A stretch of DNA of 64,000 bases from Komagataeibacter xylinus (lineage in GTDB: Bacteria; Pseudomonadota; Alphaproteobacteria; Acetobacterales; Acetobacteraceae): assembly GCF_009834365.1 (NCBI RefSeq), contig NZ_CP041348.1:2269001-2333000 (forward strand), written 5' to 3'. The translations under genes and the position numbers were made by a program. The notes below the pieces were generated by a model, which saw only the letters and a list, made by a program, of their open reading frames with translations, was not told the origin of the DNA and did no database searches. Below are positions 1 through 10,046 of this stretch, in pieces. Position 1 is the stretch's first letter, and each line of letters opens with the position of its first letter.

Positions 1-1880
1 GTGAGTGGGAAGGCCACCGCATCAACATCATCGACACCCCGGGCCACATTGACTTCAACATCGAAGTCAACCGCTCGCTGCGCGTGCTCGATGGCGCGAT
101 CTTCATCATCGAAGGCGTTGCTGGCGTGCAGCCGCAGTCCGAGACCAACTGGCGTCTGGCTGACCGGTACAACGTGCCGCGCATCATCTTCATCAACAAG
201 CTCGACCGCACGGGCGCCAACTTCTACAACGCGTTCGACACGCTGAAGGAGAAGCTGGACATCGTGGCGATTCCGCTGCAGCTGCCCATCGGCGCGGAAG
301 AGAACTTCGTCGGCGTGGTCGACCTGATCGAGATGCGCGCCATCGTGTGGGAAGGCGGCGAACTCGGTGCGAAGTTCCACTACGAGGAAATTCCCGCCGA
401 CCTGAAGGAAAAGGCCGAAGAGGCCCGCCAGAACCTTCTCGATACCGCGCTGTCCGTTGATGACGCCGCGATGGAAGAATACTTCGACAAGGGCGACGTG
501 GACGTTGCAACGCTCAAGCGCTGCATCAAGAAGGGCACCATCGCCGGTGACTTCCGCCCCGTCCTGTGCGGCACCGCCTTCAAGAACAAGGGCGTGCAGC
601 CCCTGCTCGATGCCGTGATCGACTTCCTGCCCGCGCCGAACGACGTGGAAGGCATCCGCATCGCTCCGCCGGAAGACGAGGAAGTTGACGAGAACAAGCT
701 GCCGATCATCCCGGTTGACCCCGATGGCAAGTTTGCGGGCCTCGCCTTCAAGATCATCAACGACAAATACGGCACGCTGACCTTCGTGCGTGTTTACCGT
801 GGCGTGCTCAAGACCGGTGATACGGTGCTGAACACGACCAAGGGCCACAAGGAGCGTATCGGCCGCATCTACCAGATGCATGCCGACAAGCGCGAGGAAC
901 TGTCTGAAGTGCATGCGGGCGACATTGCCGCCTTCGTGGGCCTGAAGGACAGCCAGACCGGTGACACGCTTGCCGATCCGACCGACCCCGTGGTGCTCGA
1001 GCGCATGACCTTCCCGATCCCGGTCATCGACATCTCGGTCGAGCCGAAGACGAAGGACGGCGTGGAAAAGATGACGCTGGCGCTGCAGAAGCTGTCTGGC
1101 GAAGATCCTTCCCTGCGCCTGAAGACCGACCAGGAAACCGGCCAGACCATCCTGTCCGGCATGGGCGAGCTGCATCTCGACATCATCATCGACCGCCTGC
1201 GCCGCGAATATGGCGTGGATGCGAACATCGGCGCGCCGCAGGTGGCGTATCGTGAAACGATCACCAAGCCGCATACCGAGACCTACACCCACAAGAAGCA
1301 GTCGGGTGGTTCGGGCCAGTTCGCGGAAGTGAAGATCGAGTTCGCGCCGGTCGAGCGTAACGAAGGCATCTCGTTCGAGAACAAGGTTGTCGGCGGCACG
1401 GTGCCCAAGGAATACATCCCGGCGGTGGACAAGGGCATCCAGGCCCAGGCCACGACCGGCGTGCTCGCGGGCTTCCCCACGGTGGACTTCAAGTTCACGC
1501 TGCTCGACGGCAAGTACCATGATGTCGACTCCTCGGCGCTGGCGTTCGAAATCGCGGCCAAGGCCTGCTTCCGTGAAGGCATGAAGAAGGCCGGTCCGGT
1601 CATTCTCGAGCCGATCATGGATGTGGAAGTGACCACGCCGAATGATCACGTGGGTGACGTTGTGGGTGACCTCAACCGCCGCCGTGGCATGATCCAGAGC
1701 CAGGAAACCGCAGGGTCCACCGTTATGGTCCGCGCTTCGGTGCCGCTGAAGGAAATGTTCGGCTACATCTCGCACCTGCGCTCCATGACCAAGGGCCGTG
1801 CGTCCTTCACCATGCAGTTCCACCACTACGATCCGGTGCCCCGCAACGTTGCGGAAGAGATCATGGCGCAGTCCGCCTGA
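1..1880 (+). CDS. fusA: elongation factor G (5'-truncated by window edge)
   Basis: Translational GTPase that drives tRNA-mRNA translocation on the ribosome. The reading frame is already open at base 3 and gives about 625 residues, so only the first part of the G domain is missing from a protein normally near 700 residues. The G3 motif DTPGH lies at visible residues 12-16 and the G4 motif NKLD near 65-68. The later domains II-V follow without interruption and the protein ends in EEIMAQSA. A start codon at base 84 is internal and should not be used. A strong terminator follows directly, so tuf is not co-transcribed downstream here. Confidence 0.97.
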   Translation, partial: EWEGHRINIIDTPGHIDFNIEVNRSLRVLDGAIFIIEGVAGVQPQSETNWRLADRYNVPRIIFINKLDRTGANFYNAFDTLKEKLDIVAIPLQLPIGAEENFVGVVDLIEMRAIVWEGGELGAKFHYEEIPADLKEKAEEARQNLLDTALSVDDAAMEEYFDKGDVDVATLKRCIKKGTIAGDFRPVLCGTAFKNKGVQPLLDAVIDFLPAPNDVEGIRIAPPEDEEVDENKLPIIPVDPDGKFAGLAFKIINDKYGTLTFVRVYRGVLKTGDTVLNTTKGHKERIGRIYQMHADKREELSEVHAGDIAAFVGLKDSQTGDTLADPTDPVVLERMTFPIPVIDISVEPKTKDGVEKMTLALQKLSGEDPSLRLKTDQETGQTILSGMGELHLDIIIDRLRREYGVDANIGAPQVAYRETITKPHTETYTHKKQSGGSGQFAEVKIEFAPVERNEGISFENKVVGGTVPKEYIPAVDKGIQAQATTGVLAGFPTVDFKFTLLDGKYHDVDSSALAFEIAAKACFREGMKKAGPVILEPIMDVEVTTPNDHVGDVVGDLNRRRGMIQSQETAGSTVMVRASVPLKEMFGYISHLRSMTKGRASFTMQFHHYDPVPRNVAEEIMAQSA

Positions 1881-1909
1881 TCTTTCTCGAAAGAGAGCAT
1901 CAAAAAAGA

Positions 1910-1941
1910 AACCGGCTCCCGAAAGGGGGCCGGTTTTTTTG
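1910..1941 (+). terminator. rho-independent terminator of fusA
   Basis: CCGGCTCCC, a GAAA tetraloop and GGGGGCCGG form a 9-bp GC stem (one G-T pair) followed by seven T. It lies 30 nt after the fusA stop. Confidence 0.92.
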
Positions 1942-1977
1942 TATTGTAAGGCGGCGGGCGTAAGGCACTGCCAACAA

Positions 1978-2041
1978 TCAGAAGTTTCTGGTGAAGCGTT
2001 TTTCAAAACGCTTCAAAAAAATGCGGCATCCAGAAAGTCTT
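1978..2041. repeat. nested inverted repeat (dispersed intergenic element, copy A)
   Basis: A perfect 10-bp stem GAAGCGTTTT / AAAACGCTTC (1993-2014) sits inside weaker outer arms (AAGTTTCTGG near 1983 and CCAGAAAGTCTT near 2030). It lies between convergent fusA and the hydrolase gene, so it may also act as a bidirectional terminator. Two related structures occur at 13885-13972 and 49606-49641. Confidence 0.55.
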
Positions 2042-2052
2042 ATTGCTTCCTG

Positions 2053-2919
2053 TCAGGCGACTGTTTTTGCCCATTGGTCGCCGTGCAACCGGACCTTCCC
2101 GTCCTCAAGCAGCTTTTCAAGATGGGCGTGCAGGTTCAGCCGTGCCGCCCGGCGCAGGCCGGGGCGCAGGTTGTGGTACAGGCTGTCCACAATTTCATCG
2201 AGCGTGCTCGGGCGTGTCGGCAGCAGCGCCATGATGCTGTCCTCGCGCGCCACGCGGTGGGCGACGAGACCGTCAATGCAGGCTTCCACGTGCGTTATGG
2301 CGGGGCCGTGCGCAGGCAGCAGCAGGCTGGCCTTGCGGGCACGCAGGATATCCATGCTGCGCAGGAACTGCCGTACCGAGCCATAGGGTGCGGGCGGGAT
2401 CATGGTGGTTGACCAGCCCATGACATGGTCTCCGGTAAAGATGATGCCATCCGCCGTTTCAAGGCAGATATGGTCGCTGGCATGGCCGGGCGTGTGCAGT
2501 ACCTGCAGGCCAGCAACCCGGTCACCATCGCGCAGGCCGATATCAGGGGTAAAATCCGGGTCTTCGCTGGCATGGAACCCACAGACCGGAATTCCCAGAA
2601 GCCGCCCGAGCGGGCGGGCGCCATCAAGGTGGTCATGATGGGTATGGGTCAGGATGATGTGGGTCAGTGGCCGCTCGCCTGCCGCCGCCACAAGGGCGTC
2701 GAGATGCGCAGGCTCCGCACTGCCGGGGTCGATGATGATGCAGCCGCTCTCATGCTCCACCAGCCAGCTATTGGTACCATTGCCGGTCATGGGGCCGGGA
2801 TTATGGGCCACCACCCGCCTTATGGCGGGTGTCTGGGGCAGGGGCACCTCATAGGGCGGGGGCGGTTCACTGACCCGCCACCCGTTGCGCAGGGCAGGCT
2901 TAGCCAAACGCGCCAACAT
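2053..2919 (-). CDS. metallo-beta-lactamase-fold hydrolase
   Basis: A 288-residue hydrolase of the MBL fold, similar in layout to the LACTB2/glyoxalase-II-like group. The zinc motif HTHHDHLDGA is clear near residue 92, and further metal ligands appear in HTPGHASDH and in GDHVMG. An additional C-terminal winged-helix-like segment (LPTRPSTLDEIVDSLY onward) is typical of LACTB2-type enzymes. The substrate cannot be read from sequence. Its ATG overlaps the end of the upstream PEP-carboxylase-like gene by 20 nt, which implies one transcript and probably translational coupling. No signal peptide is seen, so it should be cytoplasmic. Confidence 0.85.
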   Translation of the reverse strand: MLARLAKPALRNGWRVSEPPPPYEVPLPQTPAIRRVVAHNPGPMTGNGTNSWLVEHESGCIIIDPGSAEPAHLDALVAAAGERPLTHIILTHTHHDHLDGARPLGRLLGIPVCGFHASEDPDFTPDIGLRDGDRVAGLQVLHTPGHASDHICLETADGIIFTGDHVMGWSTTMIPPAPYGSVRQFLRSMDILRARKASLLLPAHGPAITHVEACIDGLVAHRVAREDSIMALLPTRPSTLDEIVDSLYHNLRPGLRRAARLNLHAHLEKLLEDGKVRLHGDQWAKTVA

Positions 2920-5704
2920 GGTGCATCACGCCAGTGCTGATTTCACGCACCATCTGGAACAGGCGCTGCATCGGCTCGAACACTTCGGTGTATTCGCGGC
3001 TGTAGGTGCCTTCCTGCCGGGGGCCATGAGGCTCGTGGAAATCGAGGTCGAAACTGCCATCGGAGCGGTAGGGGAAGATCTGCTCCAGTTCCTTGAGCAC
3101 GGTGGGCACTTCAAGGCAGAGCACCTTCAGCGTCATGACATCACGTGAGAAGGCATGCCGAGGCGAGAAGTAGGGCACGCGGGTGGAGAGCATCCAGATC
3201 TGCTCGATCAGCGCGATGCGGATGCCGTGCAGCAGCAGTTCATCGGGCTGCATGCGCGGGGCTTCGGGCCAGGCGCGGCGCAGGGCGAGGTGGTCTGACT
3301 GGATGCGGCGGAACATGGCCTGCGTGGAGGCCCAGAAATCAAGCTGTTCCAGTCCGTGCATCAGGCTCAGGCAGGCTTCCTGCGCCCCCGGGTCGCGCTG
3401 GGCGGTGGCGCGTTCAAGCCACATGTCGGGGTCGAGCAGGCGGATCACGCCGCGCAGCACCCCGTGGTCGGAATGGGCCAGGCCATGGGCCGCGAAATCC
3501 ATCGCGCGGCGGAAGCGCGGGCTCTCGGCCAGGTATTTCTCGAACGTTTCGGGGTGGCGGGCTGCTGCCGTGCCCAGCCCCTGCAACGTGTTCGCGCACC
3601 AGGCAAGCTGTTGCAGGATGGCGTTGTTGGGAATGGCGCGGAGCTGGCTCGGGTGCTTGATGCGCGTGACCGTGGAGGCGGCATCGCTCTGTCGCGCCGA
3701 GGGGCGCGAGCCGGTCTTGTCGATCAGCGAGGGGCCGAACGCGCCGAGCAGGGCGGCATAGCCGGGGTCTTCCACCAGTCCGGTCATGCCATTGGCGATG
3801 GTGGAGAAGAAATCGGCCGAGAAATCCGGCTCGTCATAAACCGGGTCGCGGTCAAGCGCGCTTGTGGCAAAGGCGTGCTCGGCAATGATGCTGACCGTGG
3901 CATCGGCCAGTGTCTGGGTGCCGAACAGCAGGTAGCCATCCCCGCCCTGAAAGGCGGTTTCCTCGCGCAGCTGGATGCCGGCGCGGGTAAAGCGGGCGCG
4001 GGCATGTGGCGGGGAGAGATAGTCAAAGCGGTCCGCCAGCCGGTAGGGGTGCGCGCCGCGGCCGATGCTCTCGCCGTGGGTGTCGAACAGGATCACCTCG
4101 ACAAAGGCGAGATCCCACTTGCGCAGAAGGTCGCATACCTTGATGCGCAGCCGCTCGATCAGGTAGGTCGCGGCCAGCTGTCCCACATACCGCCCGGAAT
4201 CGGAGAAGCCGAACTGCAGGCTCAGTTTGCGCGTGCGCTGCAGGTAGGCCCGCCAATGCGGTGAGCGCAGGGCCTCCTCGATGATCTGCTCGCCGTTCTC
4301 CAGCGCGTCCTGCGTCTCGAACAGGGGCGAGATCTCGATCATGTCCTCCACGCCATACAGCCGCGCCAGCCACAGCGCAGTGAGCAGGGTGTAGCCGGTC
4401 TCGGTCTCGGCAATGAGGAAGCGGATGGGGCTGGTGCGGTCGATATGGCGCAGGATCTGGCGCACCGTCATCATCAGTCGGCCCGCGCTGGCCTGCTCCA
4501 TCAGCAGCGAGCCGAAATCGATCTCGACCGGCTCCACCGTGTCCAGCGCCTCGTTCATGCGGCTGATCAGCGCGCGGCGCTGGGCGGGAATGTCGGGGCT
4601 GTCGGTAATGTTGAGCCGCTGGCGGGCGATGTTGTGCAGCTGTGTCGCATTGAGGCGCGTATGCGTGTGCGCGGCGGAAAGCCCGTGCGCCATGAAGCCC
4701 GCCTGCGCCACCGCCAGGGCCATTTTATCATCGGGGGCGGCGGCGTCGATTGCCTCGCTGAAGGTCGCGCGCAGGTCGTTGCTGCTGGTCAGGGCCTCCG
4801 TGCTGCGGTTGATCAGCACATCGGCAAAGCGCGACACGCCTTCGGGCTCGGGGCCGGTGGGGCAGGCGGCGATCTGGGCGGTCACGGCCTCAAGGGCTGT
4901 CGCCACGCGAGCCTGCAGGTCATTGGCGCAGGAGGCAACGGGCTCAAGCTGGGCCTGCAGGCGGCTCAGTTGCAACTGCTTCATGCGCAGGCGCAGGCGC
5001 AGCGTGTCCCACCAGCCGATATCGGTGCGGCCATCGGTGTCGTAGCCCACCCAGCTTGTCATGATGATGGGGCGCGGCACCAGCGTGGACCATAGCTGCG
5101 GCCAGTGGGTGCGTGCCTCTGACAGCAGGATGGTGTTGAGCCGGTCGAGCGCGTTACGCCCGCGCAGGATGGCCTGGGTGGCGAGGGTAAACTCCTCATC
5201 CAGCGTGGGCGGTCCCACACGGCGATGTGTAAGAAAGGCGGGAACGTGCTCGGGCGCCCTGTCAGGGTTGGTGGAGGCCATCTCGGCCAGCGCCTCATAA
5301 ACCGGGTTGGCCAGCGCGAAGGTGGGGTGCGCGGTAAACACGGCGGCAAAGCGGCTGCGCTCGATGGCGGCGCGGAAACGCGCGATGGGCACCGGACTGT
5401 CAGTGGGGTCGGGCTGCACGATGCGGCGGGCGACGGTGCGCATGCGTTCCGTCACGGCCTGTTCATCCGGCCCGTCGAGATAGGTGGCGATATGGTGGGC
5501 GCGGCCGGCAAAGGCGCGGTCGCGCAGCAGGCGCACGATGTCCTCCACCGCGTTCATTGGCAGGGCGCCGCTGGCCATCTGCCTGCCAATCTGGCGGGCA
5601 AGCGCCATGACGGGACTGCCCGATGCGGTCTCATCGTGGCTTGCGATCAGTTGCCGGGCCTGCTGGAGCAGGTCGGACACATTTCGCGCGGCGGCTTTGG
5701 TCAT
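2900..5704 (-). CDS. phosphoenolpyruvate-carboxylase-like protein with altered catalytic motifs
   Basis: 934 residues with the PEP carboxylase fold; colinear family blocks are GYDTDG (near 219), PLFETQDALENG, GFSDSG (near 500), SIGRG (near 546) and GSRPSARQ..LRAIP. PEP carboxylase normally makes oxaloacetate from PEP and bicarbonate. By-eye alignment to E. coli Ppc keeps the TAHPT histidine (near 124) but reads TAHPTF instead of TAHPTE. It replaces the SDSAKDAG lysine by arginine, and the GRGG-loop histidine (His579) by aspartate (FDTHGESIGRG). The usual C-terminal NTG ending is missing; the protein ends HHVGAFG. An enzyme annotation is therefore doubtful, and a diverged paralog is more likely. 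It is transcribed divergently from the DUF445 gene. Confidence 0.75.
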   Translation of the reverse strand: MTKAAARNVSDLLQQARQLIASHDETASGSPVMALARQIGRQMASGALPMNAVEDIVRLLRDRAFAGRAHHIATYLDGPDEQAVTERMRTVARRIVQPDPTDSPVPIARFRAAIERSRFAAVFTAHPTFALANPVYEALAEMASTNPDRAPEHVPAFLTHRRVGPPTLDEEFTLATQAILRGRNALDRLNTILLSEARTHWPQLWSTLVPRPIIMTSWVGYDTDGRTDIGWWDTLRLRLRMKQLQLSRLQAQLEPVASCANDLQARVATALEAVTAQIAACPTGPEPEGVSRFADVLINRSTEALTSSNDLRATFSEAIDAAAPDDKMALAVAQAGFMAHGLSAAHTHTRLNATQLHNIARQRLNITDSPDIPAQRRALISRMNEALDTVEPVEIDFGSLLMEQASAGRLMMTVRQILRHIDRTSPIRFLIAETETGYTLLTALWLARLYGVEDMIEISPLFETQDALENGEQIIEEALRSPHWRAYLQRTRKLSLQFGFSDSGRYVGQLAATYLIERLRIKVCDLLRKWDLAFVEVILFDTHGESIGRGAHPYRLADRFDYLSPPHARARFTRAGIQLREETAFQGGDGYLLFGTQTLADATVSIIAEHAFATSALDRDPVYDEPDFSADFFSTIANGMTGLVEDPGYAALLGAFGPSLIDKTGSRPSARQSDAASTVTRIKHPSQLRAIPNNAILQQLAWCANTLQGLGTAAARHPETFEKYLAESPRFRRAMDFAAHGLAHSDHGVLRGVIRLLDPDMWLERATAQRDPGAQEACLSLMHGLEQLDFWASTQAMFRRIQSDHLALRRAWPEAPRMQPDELLLHGIRIALIEQIWMLSTRVPYFSPRHAFSRDVMTLKVLCLEVPTVLKELEQIFPYRSDGSFDLDFHEPHGPRQEGTYSREYTEVFEPMQRLFQMVREISTGVMHHVGAFG

Positions 5705-5861
5705 CGGGTTGTCCTGTCATGAATGGTCGTCATGGTTCAGCCCTCCAAATCCCATGTTCGGCGGCGGGCTGCAATGTCCTGCGTGGCTTATTCATGCCAA
5801 TTTGAGGCGTTATATCGAGTGTTGCTTGGGCTGGCGGGGAGACAATGGTATCAGTGACTTC

Positions 5862-7157
5862 ATGAATGGTATTCCACAAACGGACCAGGATGCGCGGCGC
5901 ACCCTGCTGCGCTACAAGCGGTCGGCCACGGGCCTGCTGGCCGCCATGGCGGGGCTGACGGTGGCAGGTTACGCCCTGCCGCAGATGGGCTGGCTGGCCG
6001 ATCGCCCCTGGCTCGAGATCCTGCGCTCGGGCACCAAGGCGGGCGTGGTGGGTGGCCTTGCGGACTGGTTTGCCGTGACCGCCCTGTTCCGCAGGCCCAT
6101 GGGGCTGCCGATTCCGCACACCGCCATCCTGCCCGCCCAGAAAGAGCGGCTGGCGCAGGCGCTCGGGCGTTTCGTCTCGAACAACGTGTTTACGGAAAAG
6201 GAAGTGGGGGCCGCGTTCAGCCGCATCGACCTGCCTTCGCTCATTGGCAATATTCTCCAGGAGCCTGAAACGGCGGAGATGGTCAATCGCGCCGTACTCG
6301 GCTCCGTGCCCCACGTGCTTGACCGGCTGGAGGATGGCCGCGCGAGTTCCGCCATAGCCAGCCTGCTGCCCACCCTGCTGGGCGGGGAGGAAATCGCACC
6401 CATCGTGACCCGCAGCCTGCGCGCGATGGTGGAGGGCGACTGCCACCAGGAGGTGCTGTCTTTCCTGCTTTCAAGGCTGAAGGAAGGGATCAAGGCCAAG
6501 GAACCCGCCCTGCGCATGATGATCGAGGACCGCGTGCGCGAGCAGGGCGGCCGCGTCCTGGGCTGGGCCATTGGGGGGTCGATCGCCACCAAGGTGCTGC
6601 TTGCGGCCAGCCAGGAACTCGACCGCATCGACCCGCAGAACTCCGAGCTGCGTGAAGGCTTCACCACCTGGGTGCGCACCGAGATCGACCGGATCGAACT
6701 CGACCCCGTGCGGCGTGGCGAGATCACGAATGCCGTGATGGGCGTGCTGACACATGACAGCGTGCGCGGCTGGAGCAGTGATGTGTGGCACCGCCTGCGC
6801 GGCGTGATTGAAGATGACATGCGCAAGGGCGAGACCAGTTGGGTCGCCACCCTGGTGCGTGACGCCCTGCAGCGCCTGGCCGACCAGATGTACAATGATG
6901 CCGCCATGCGCAAGCGCGTGGAAGATGCTGCACGCAACATGATCGTGAGCAGCCTGCCTTTCCTGCGGGATCGCATGTCGCGTTTTATTTACTCGGTCGT
7001 GAACGGCTGGGATGCAGAAAGCCTGAGCGATCGGCTGGAACTGCGTGTGGGCAAGGATCTACAGTATATCCGCCTTAACGGCACGCTGGTCGGTTTTCTG
7101 GCGGGGTGTGGCCTGTCCGTGTTATTGCAGCTGATATTCGGAACCGGGATCGGCTAG
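5862..7157 (+). CDS. DUF445 family membrane protein
   Basis: 431 residues from the ATG at 5862. The open frame extends further upstream, but that part overlaps the divergent promoter region and the preceding gene and looks non-coding. An N-terminal hydrophobic helix (GLLAAMAGLTVAGYALP), the family core GTKAGVVGGLADWFAVTALFR, and a C-terminal hydrophobic segment (GFLAGCGLSVLLQLIFG) fit the DUF445/YjiN group of inner-membrane-anchored proteins of unknown function. The long middle part is helical and charged. The ribosome-binding site is weak (GGGGAG about 20 nt upstream). It stands alone, between the divergent PEPC-like gene and the suf operon. Confidence 0.82.
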   Translation: MNGIPQTDQDARRTLLRYKRSATGLLAAMAGLTVAGYALPQMGWLADRPWLEILRSGTKAGVVGGLADWFAVTALFRRPMGLPIPHTAILPAQKERLAQALGRFVSNNVFTEKEVGAAFSRIDLPSLIGNILQEPETAEMVNRAVLGSVPHVLDRLEDGRASSAIASLLPTLLGGEEIAPIVTRSLRAMVEGDCHQEVLSFLLSRLKEGIKAKEPALRMMIEDRVREQGGRVLGWAIGGSIATKVLLAASQELDRIDPQNSELREGFTTWVRTEIDRIELDPVRRGEITNAVMGVLTHDSVRGWSSDVWHRLRGVIEDDMRKGETSWVATLVRDALQRLADQMYNDAAMRKRVEDAARNMIVSSLPFLRDRMSRFIYSVVNGWDAESLSDRLELRVGKDLQYIRLNGTLVGFLAGCGLSVLLQLIFGTGIG

Positions 7158-7221
7158 GGCATGCCTGCTTTACGATTGGACTTGACGGCGCCCGGCTGGT
7201 AGCCCATCTGAAACTTCAGGA

Positions 7222-7233
7222 AACAGTACTGTT
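7222..7233. promoter_or_regulatory. candidate operator palindrome of the suf operon
   Basis: AACAGTACTGTT is a perfect 12-bp palindrome with imperfect outer symmetry (CAGG on the left, CTGG on the right), 45 bp upstream of the Rrf2 regulator ATG. An AT-rich stretch (AATTATGGAT) follows directly and could hold the -10. Rrf2 regulators usually control their own operon, so this is a reasonable operator candidate; the assignment is inference. Confidence 0.4.
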
Positions 7234-7278
7234 CTGGTCCAATTATGGATACAGGCTCAGGACGTACGGGAGAGCGGA

Positions 7279-7689
7279 ATGCTGAAACTGTCGAAACTGA
7301 CCGATTACGCCGTGGTGGCTCTGGTCCGGCTGGGGCAGAAGAGCGAGGTCACCACCTCGCCTGTCCTGTCGCGTTCGACCGGCATTCCCGAACCCACGGT
7401 GGCGAAGGTGCTCAAGATTCTGGCAACCCAGGGCATCGTGACCTCGCAGCGCGGCGCGCGCGGCGGCTACAGGCTGGCCCAGCCGCTTGAGGATATCTCG
7501 ATCGCAGCCGTGATCCAGGCCATTGACGGCCCCATATCGCTCACCACCTGCGTTGATGGCGGTGATTGCGACGCACGCTCCACCTGCGGGCTGGGCGGGC
7601 AGTGGGATATGGTCAATGCCGCCATCCGCCATCCGCCATGCGCTTTCAGCCATTACGCTGGCCGACATGAAGAACCATACAGTAACTGA
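7279..7689 (+). pseudogene. Rrf2-family Fe-S regulator of the suf operon, frameshifted near its 3' end
   Basis: Winged-helix repressor of the IscR/SufR class that senses Fe-S status and controls the suf genes. The N-terminal helix-turn-helix region (MLKLSKLTDYAVVALVRLG, PEPTVAKVLKIL, RGARGGYRLA) is intact, and three cysteines (TTCVDGGDCDARSTCG) suit a cluster ligand set. CCGCCAT occurs three times in tandem at 7619-7639. The third copy shifts the frame after VNAAIRH, and the protein ends HYAGRHEEPYSN at 136 residues. With two copies the frame would continue as HALSAITLADMKNHTV and stop at 7747, giving 153 residues, the expected family length and ending. It may still fold and bind DNA; the call as broken concerns only the last part. 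Confidence 0.85.
7619..7639 (+). repeat. three tandem copies of CCGCCAT inside the suf regulator gene
   Basis: Perfect 7-bp units at 7619-7625, 7626-7632 and 7633-7639. Since seven is not a multiple of three, gain or loss of a unit changes the reading frame. Two units restore the family-typical C terminus. Confidence 0.93.
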
Positions 7690-7766
7690 CAGATTAGGCG
7701 GCCTGCACGCGCCGCCCATGCCCGACGGGCCCGAGGCCACGGCCTGAAACAGGGGAGGAAAGACAC

Positions 7767-9257
<1,491 letters not shown>

Positions 9258-9272
9258 CAGGGATTCAAAGAC

Positions 9273-10046
9273 GTGAGCAAGCAATTCGTAAGCATCAATG
9301 GCCTGTGCGCCCGCATCGATGATGGGGAAGCCCACAAGGAAATCCTGCGCGGGGTCGATCTCGAGATCCCGGCAGGCGAGGTTCATGCCATCATGGGGCC
9401 GAACGGCTCGGGCAAGTCCACCCTGTCCTATGTGCTCGCCGGGCGCGAGGATTATGAGGTGACCGGCGGCTCCGCCACCTTCAAGGGGCAGGATCTGCTG
9501 GCTCTTGAACCCGAAGAGCGCGCGGCCCTTGGCCTGTTCCTCGCGTTCCAGACGCCGGTGGAACTGCCGGGCGTGAACAACGCCAACTTCCTGCGCACCG
9601 CCGTCAATGCCGTGCGCCGGGCACGCGGGATGGATGAACTCGATGCCGTGGCCTTCCTCAAGGCCGTGCGCAAGGAGACCAAGCATCTGTCCATGTCCGA
9701 CGAGATGCTCAAGCGCAACGTGAATGTCGGTTTCTCGGGTGGTGAGAAGAAGCGCAACGAGGTGCTGCAGATGCGCATGCTCCAGCCTTCCTTCGCCATT
9801 CTTGACGAGACCGATAGCGGGCTGGACATCGATGCGCTGCGCATCGTGGCCGAGGGCGTGAACTCGCTGCGTTCGCCCGATTTCTCGGCGCTGGTCATCA
9901 CCCACCACCAGCGCCTGCTGGACTATATCGTGCCGGACCGCATCCATGTCATGGCCAGAGGCCGCATCATCCACAGCGGCGGTCCGGAACTGGCCAGGCA
10001 GCTTGAGGCGCAGGGTTATGCCCAGTTCCTCTCGGAGGCGGCGTGA
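9273..10046 (+). CDS. sufC: Fe-S cluster assembly ATPase SufC
   Basis: 257-residue cytoplasmic ABC-type ATPase that powers conformational change in SufBCD. Walker A GPNGSGKST lies near residue 42, the signature SGGEKKRNE follows, then Walker B FAILDETDSGLD and the switch histidine in ITHHQR. The start is GTG. The stop overlaps the sufD start (GTGA), so the two genes are translationally coupled. Confidence 0.97.
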   Translation: MSKQFVSINGLCARIDDGEAHKEILRGVDLEIPAGEVHAIMGPNGSGKSTLSYVLAGREDYEVTGGSATFKGQDLLALEPEERAALGLFLAFQTPVELPGVNNANFLRTAVNAVRRARGMDELDAVAFLKAVRKETKHLSMSDEMLKRNVNVGFSGGEKKRNEVLQMRMLQPSFAILDETDSGLDIDALRIVAEGVNSLRSPDFSALVITHHQRLLDYIVPDRIHVMARGRIIHSGGPELARQLEAQGYAQFLSEAA

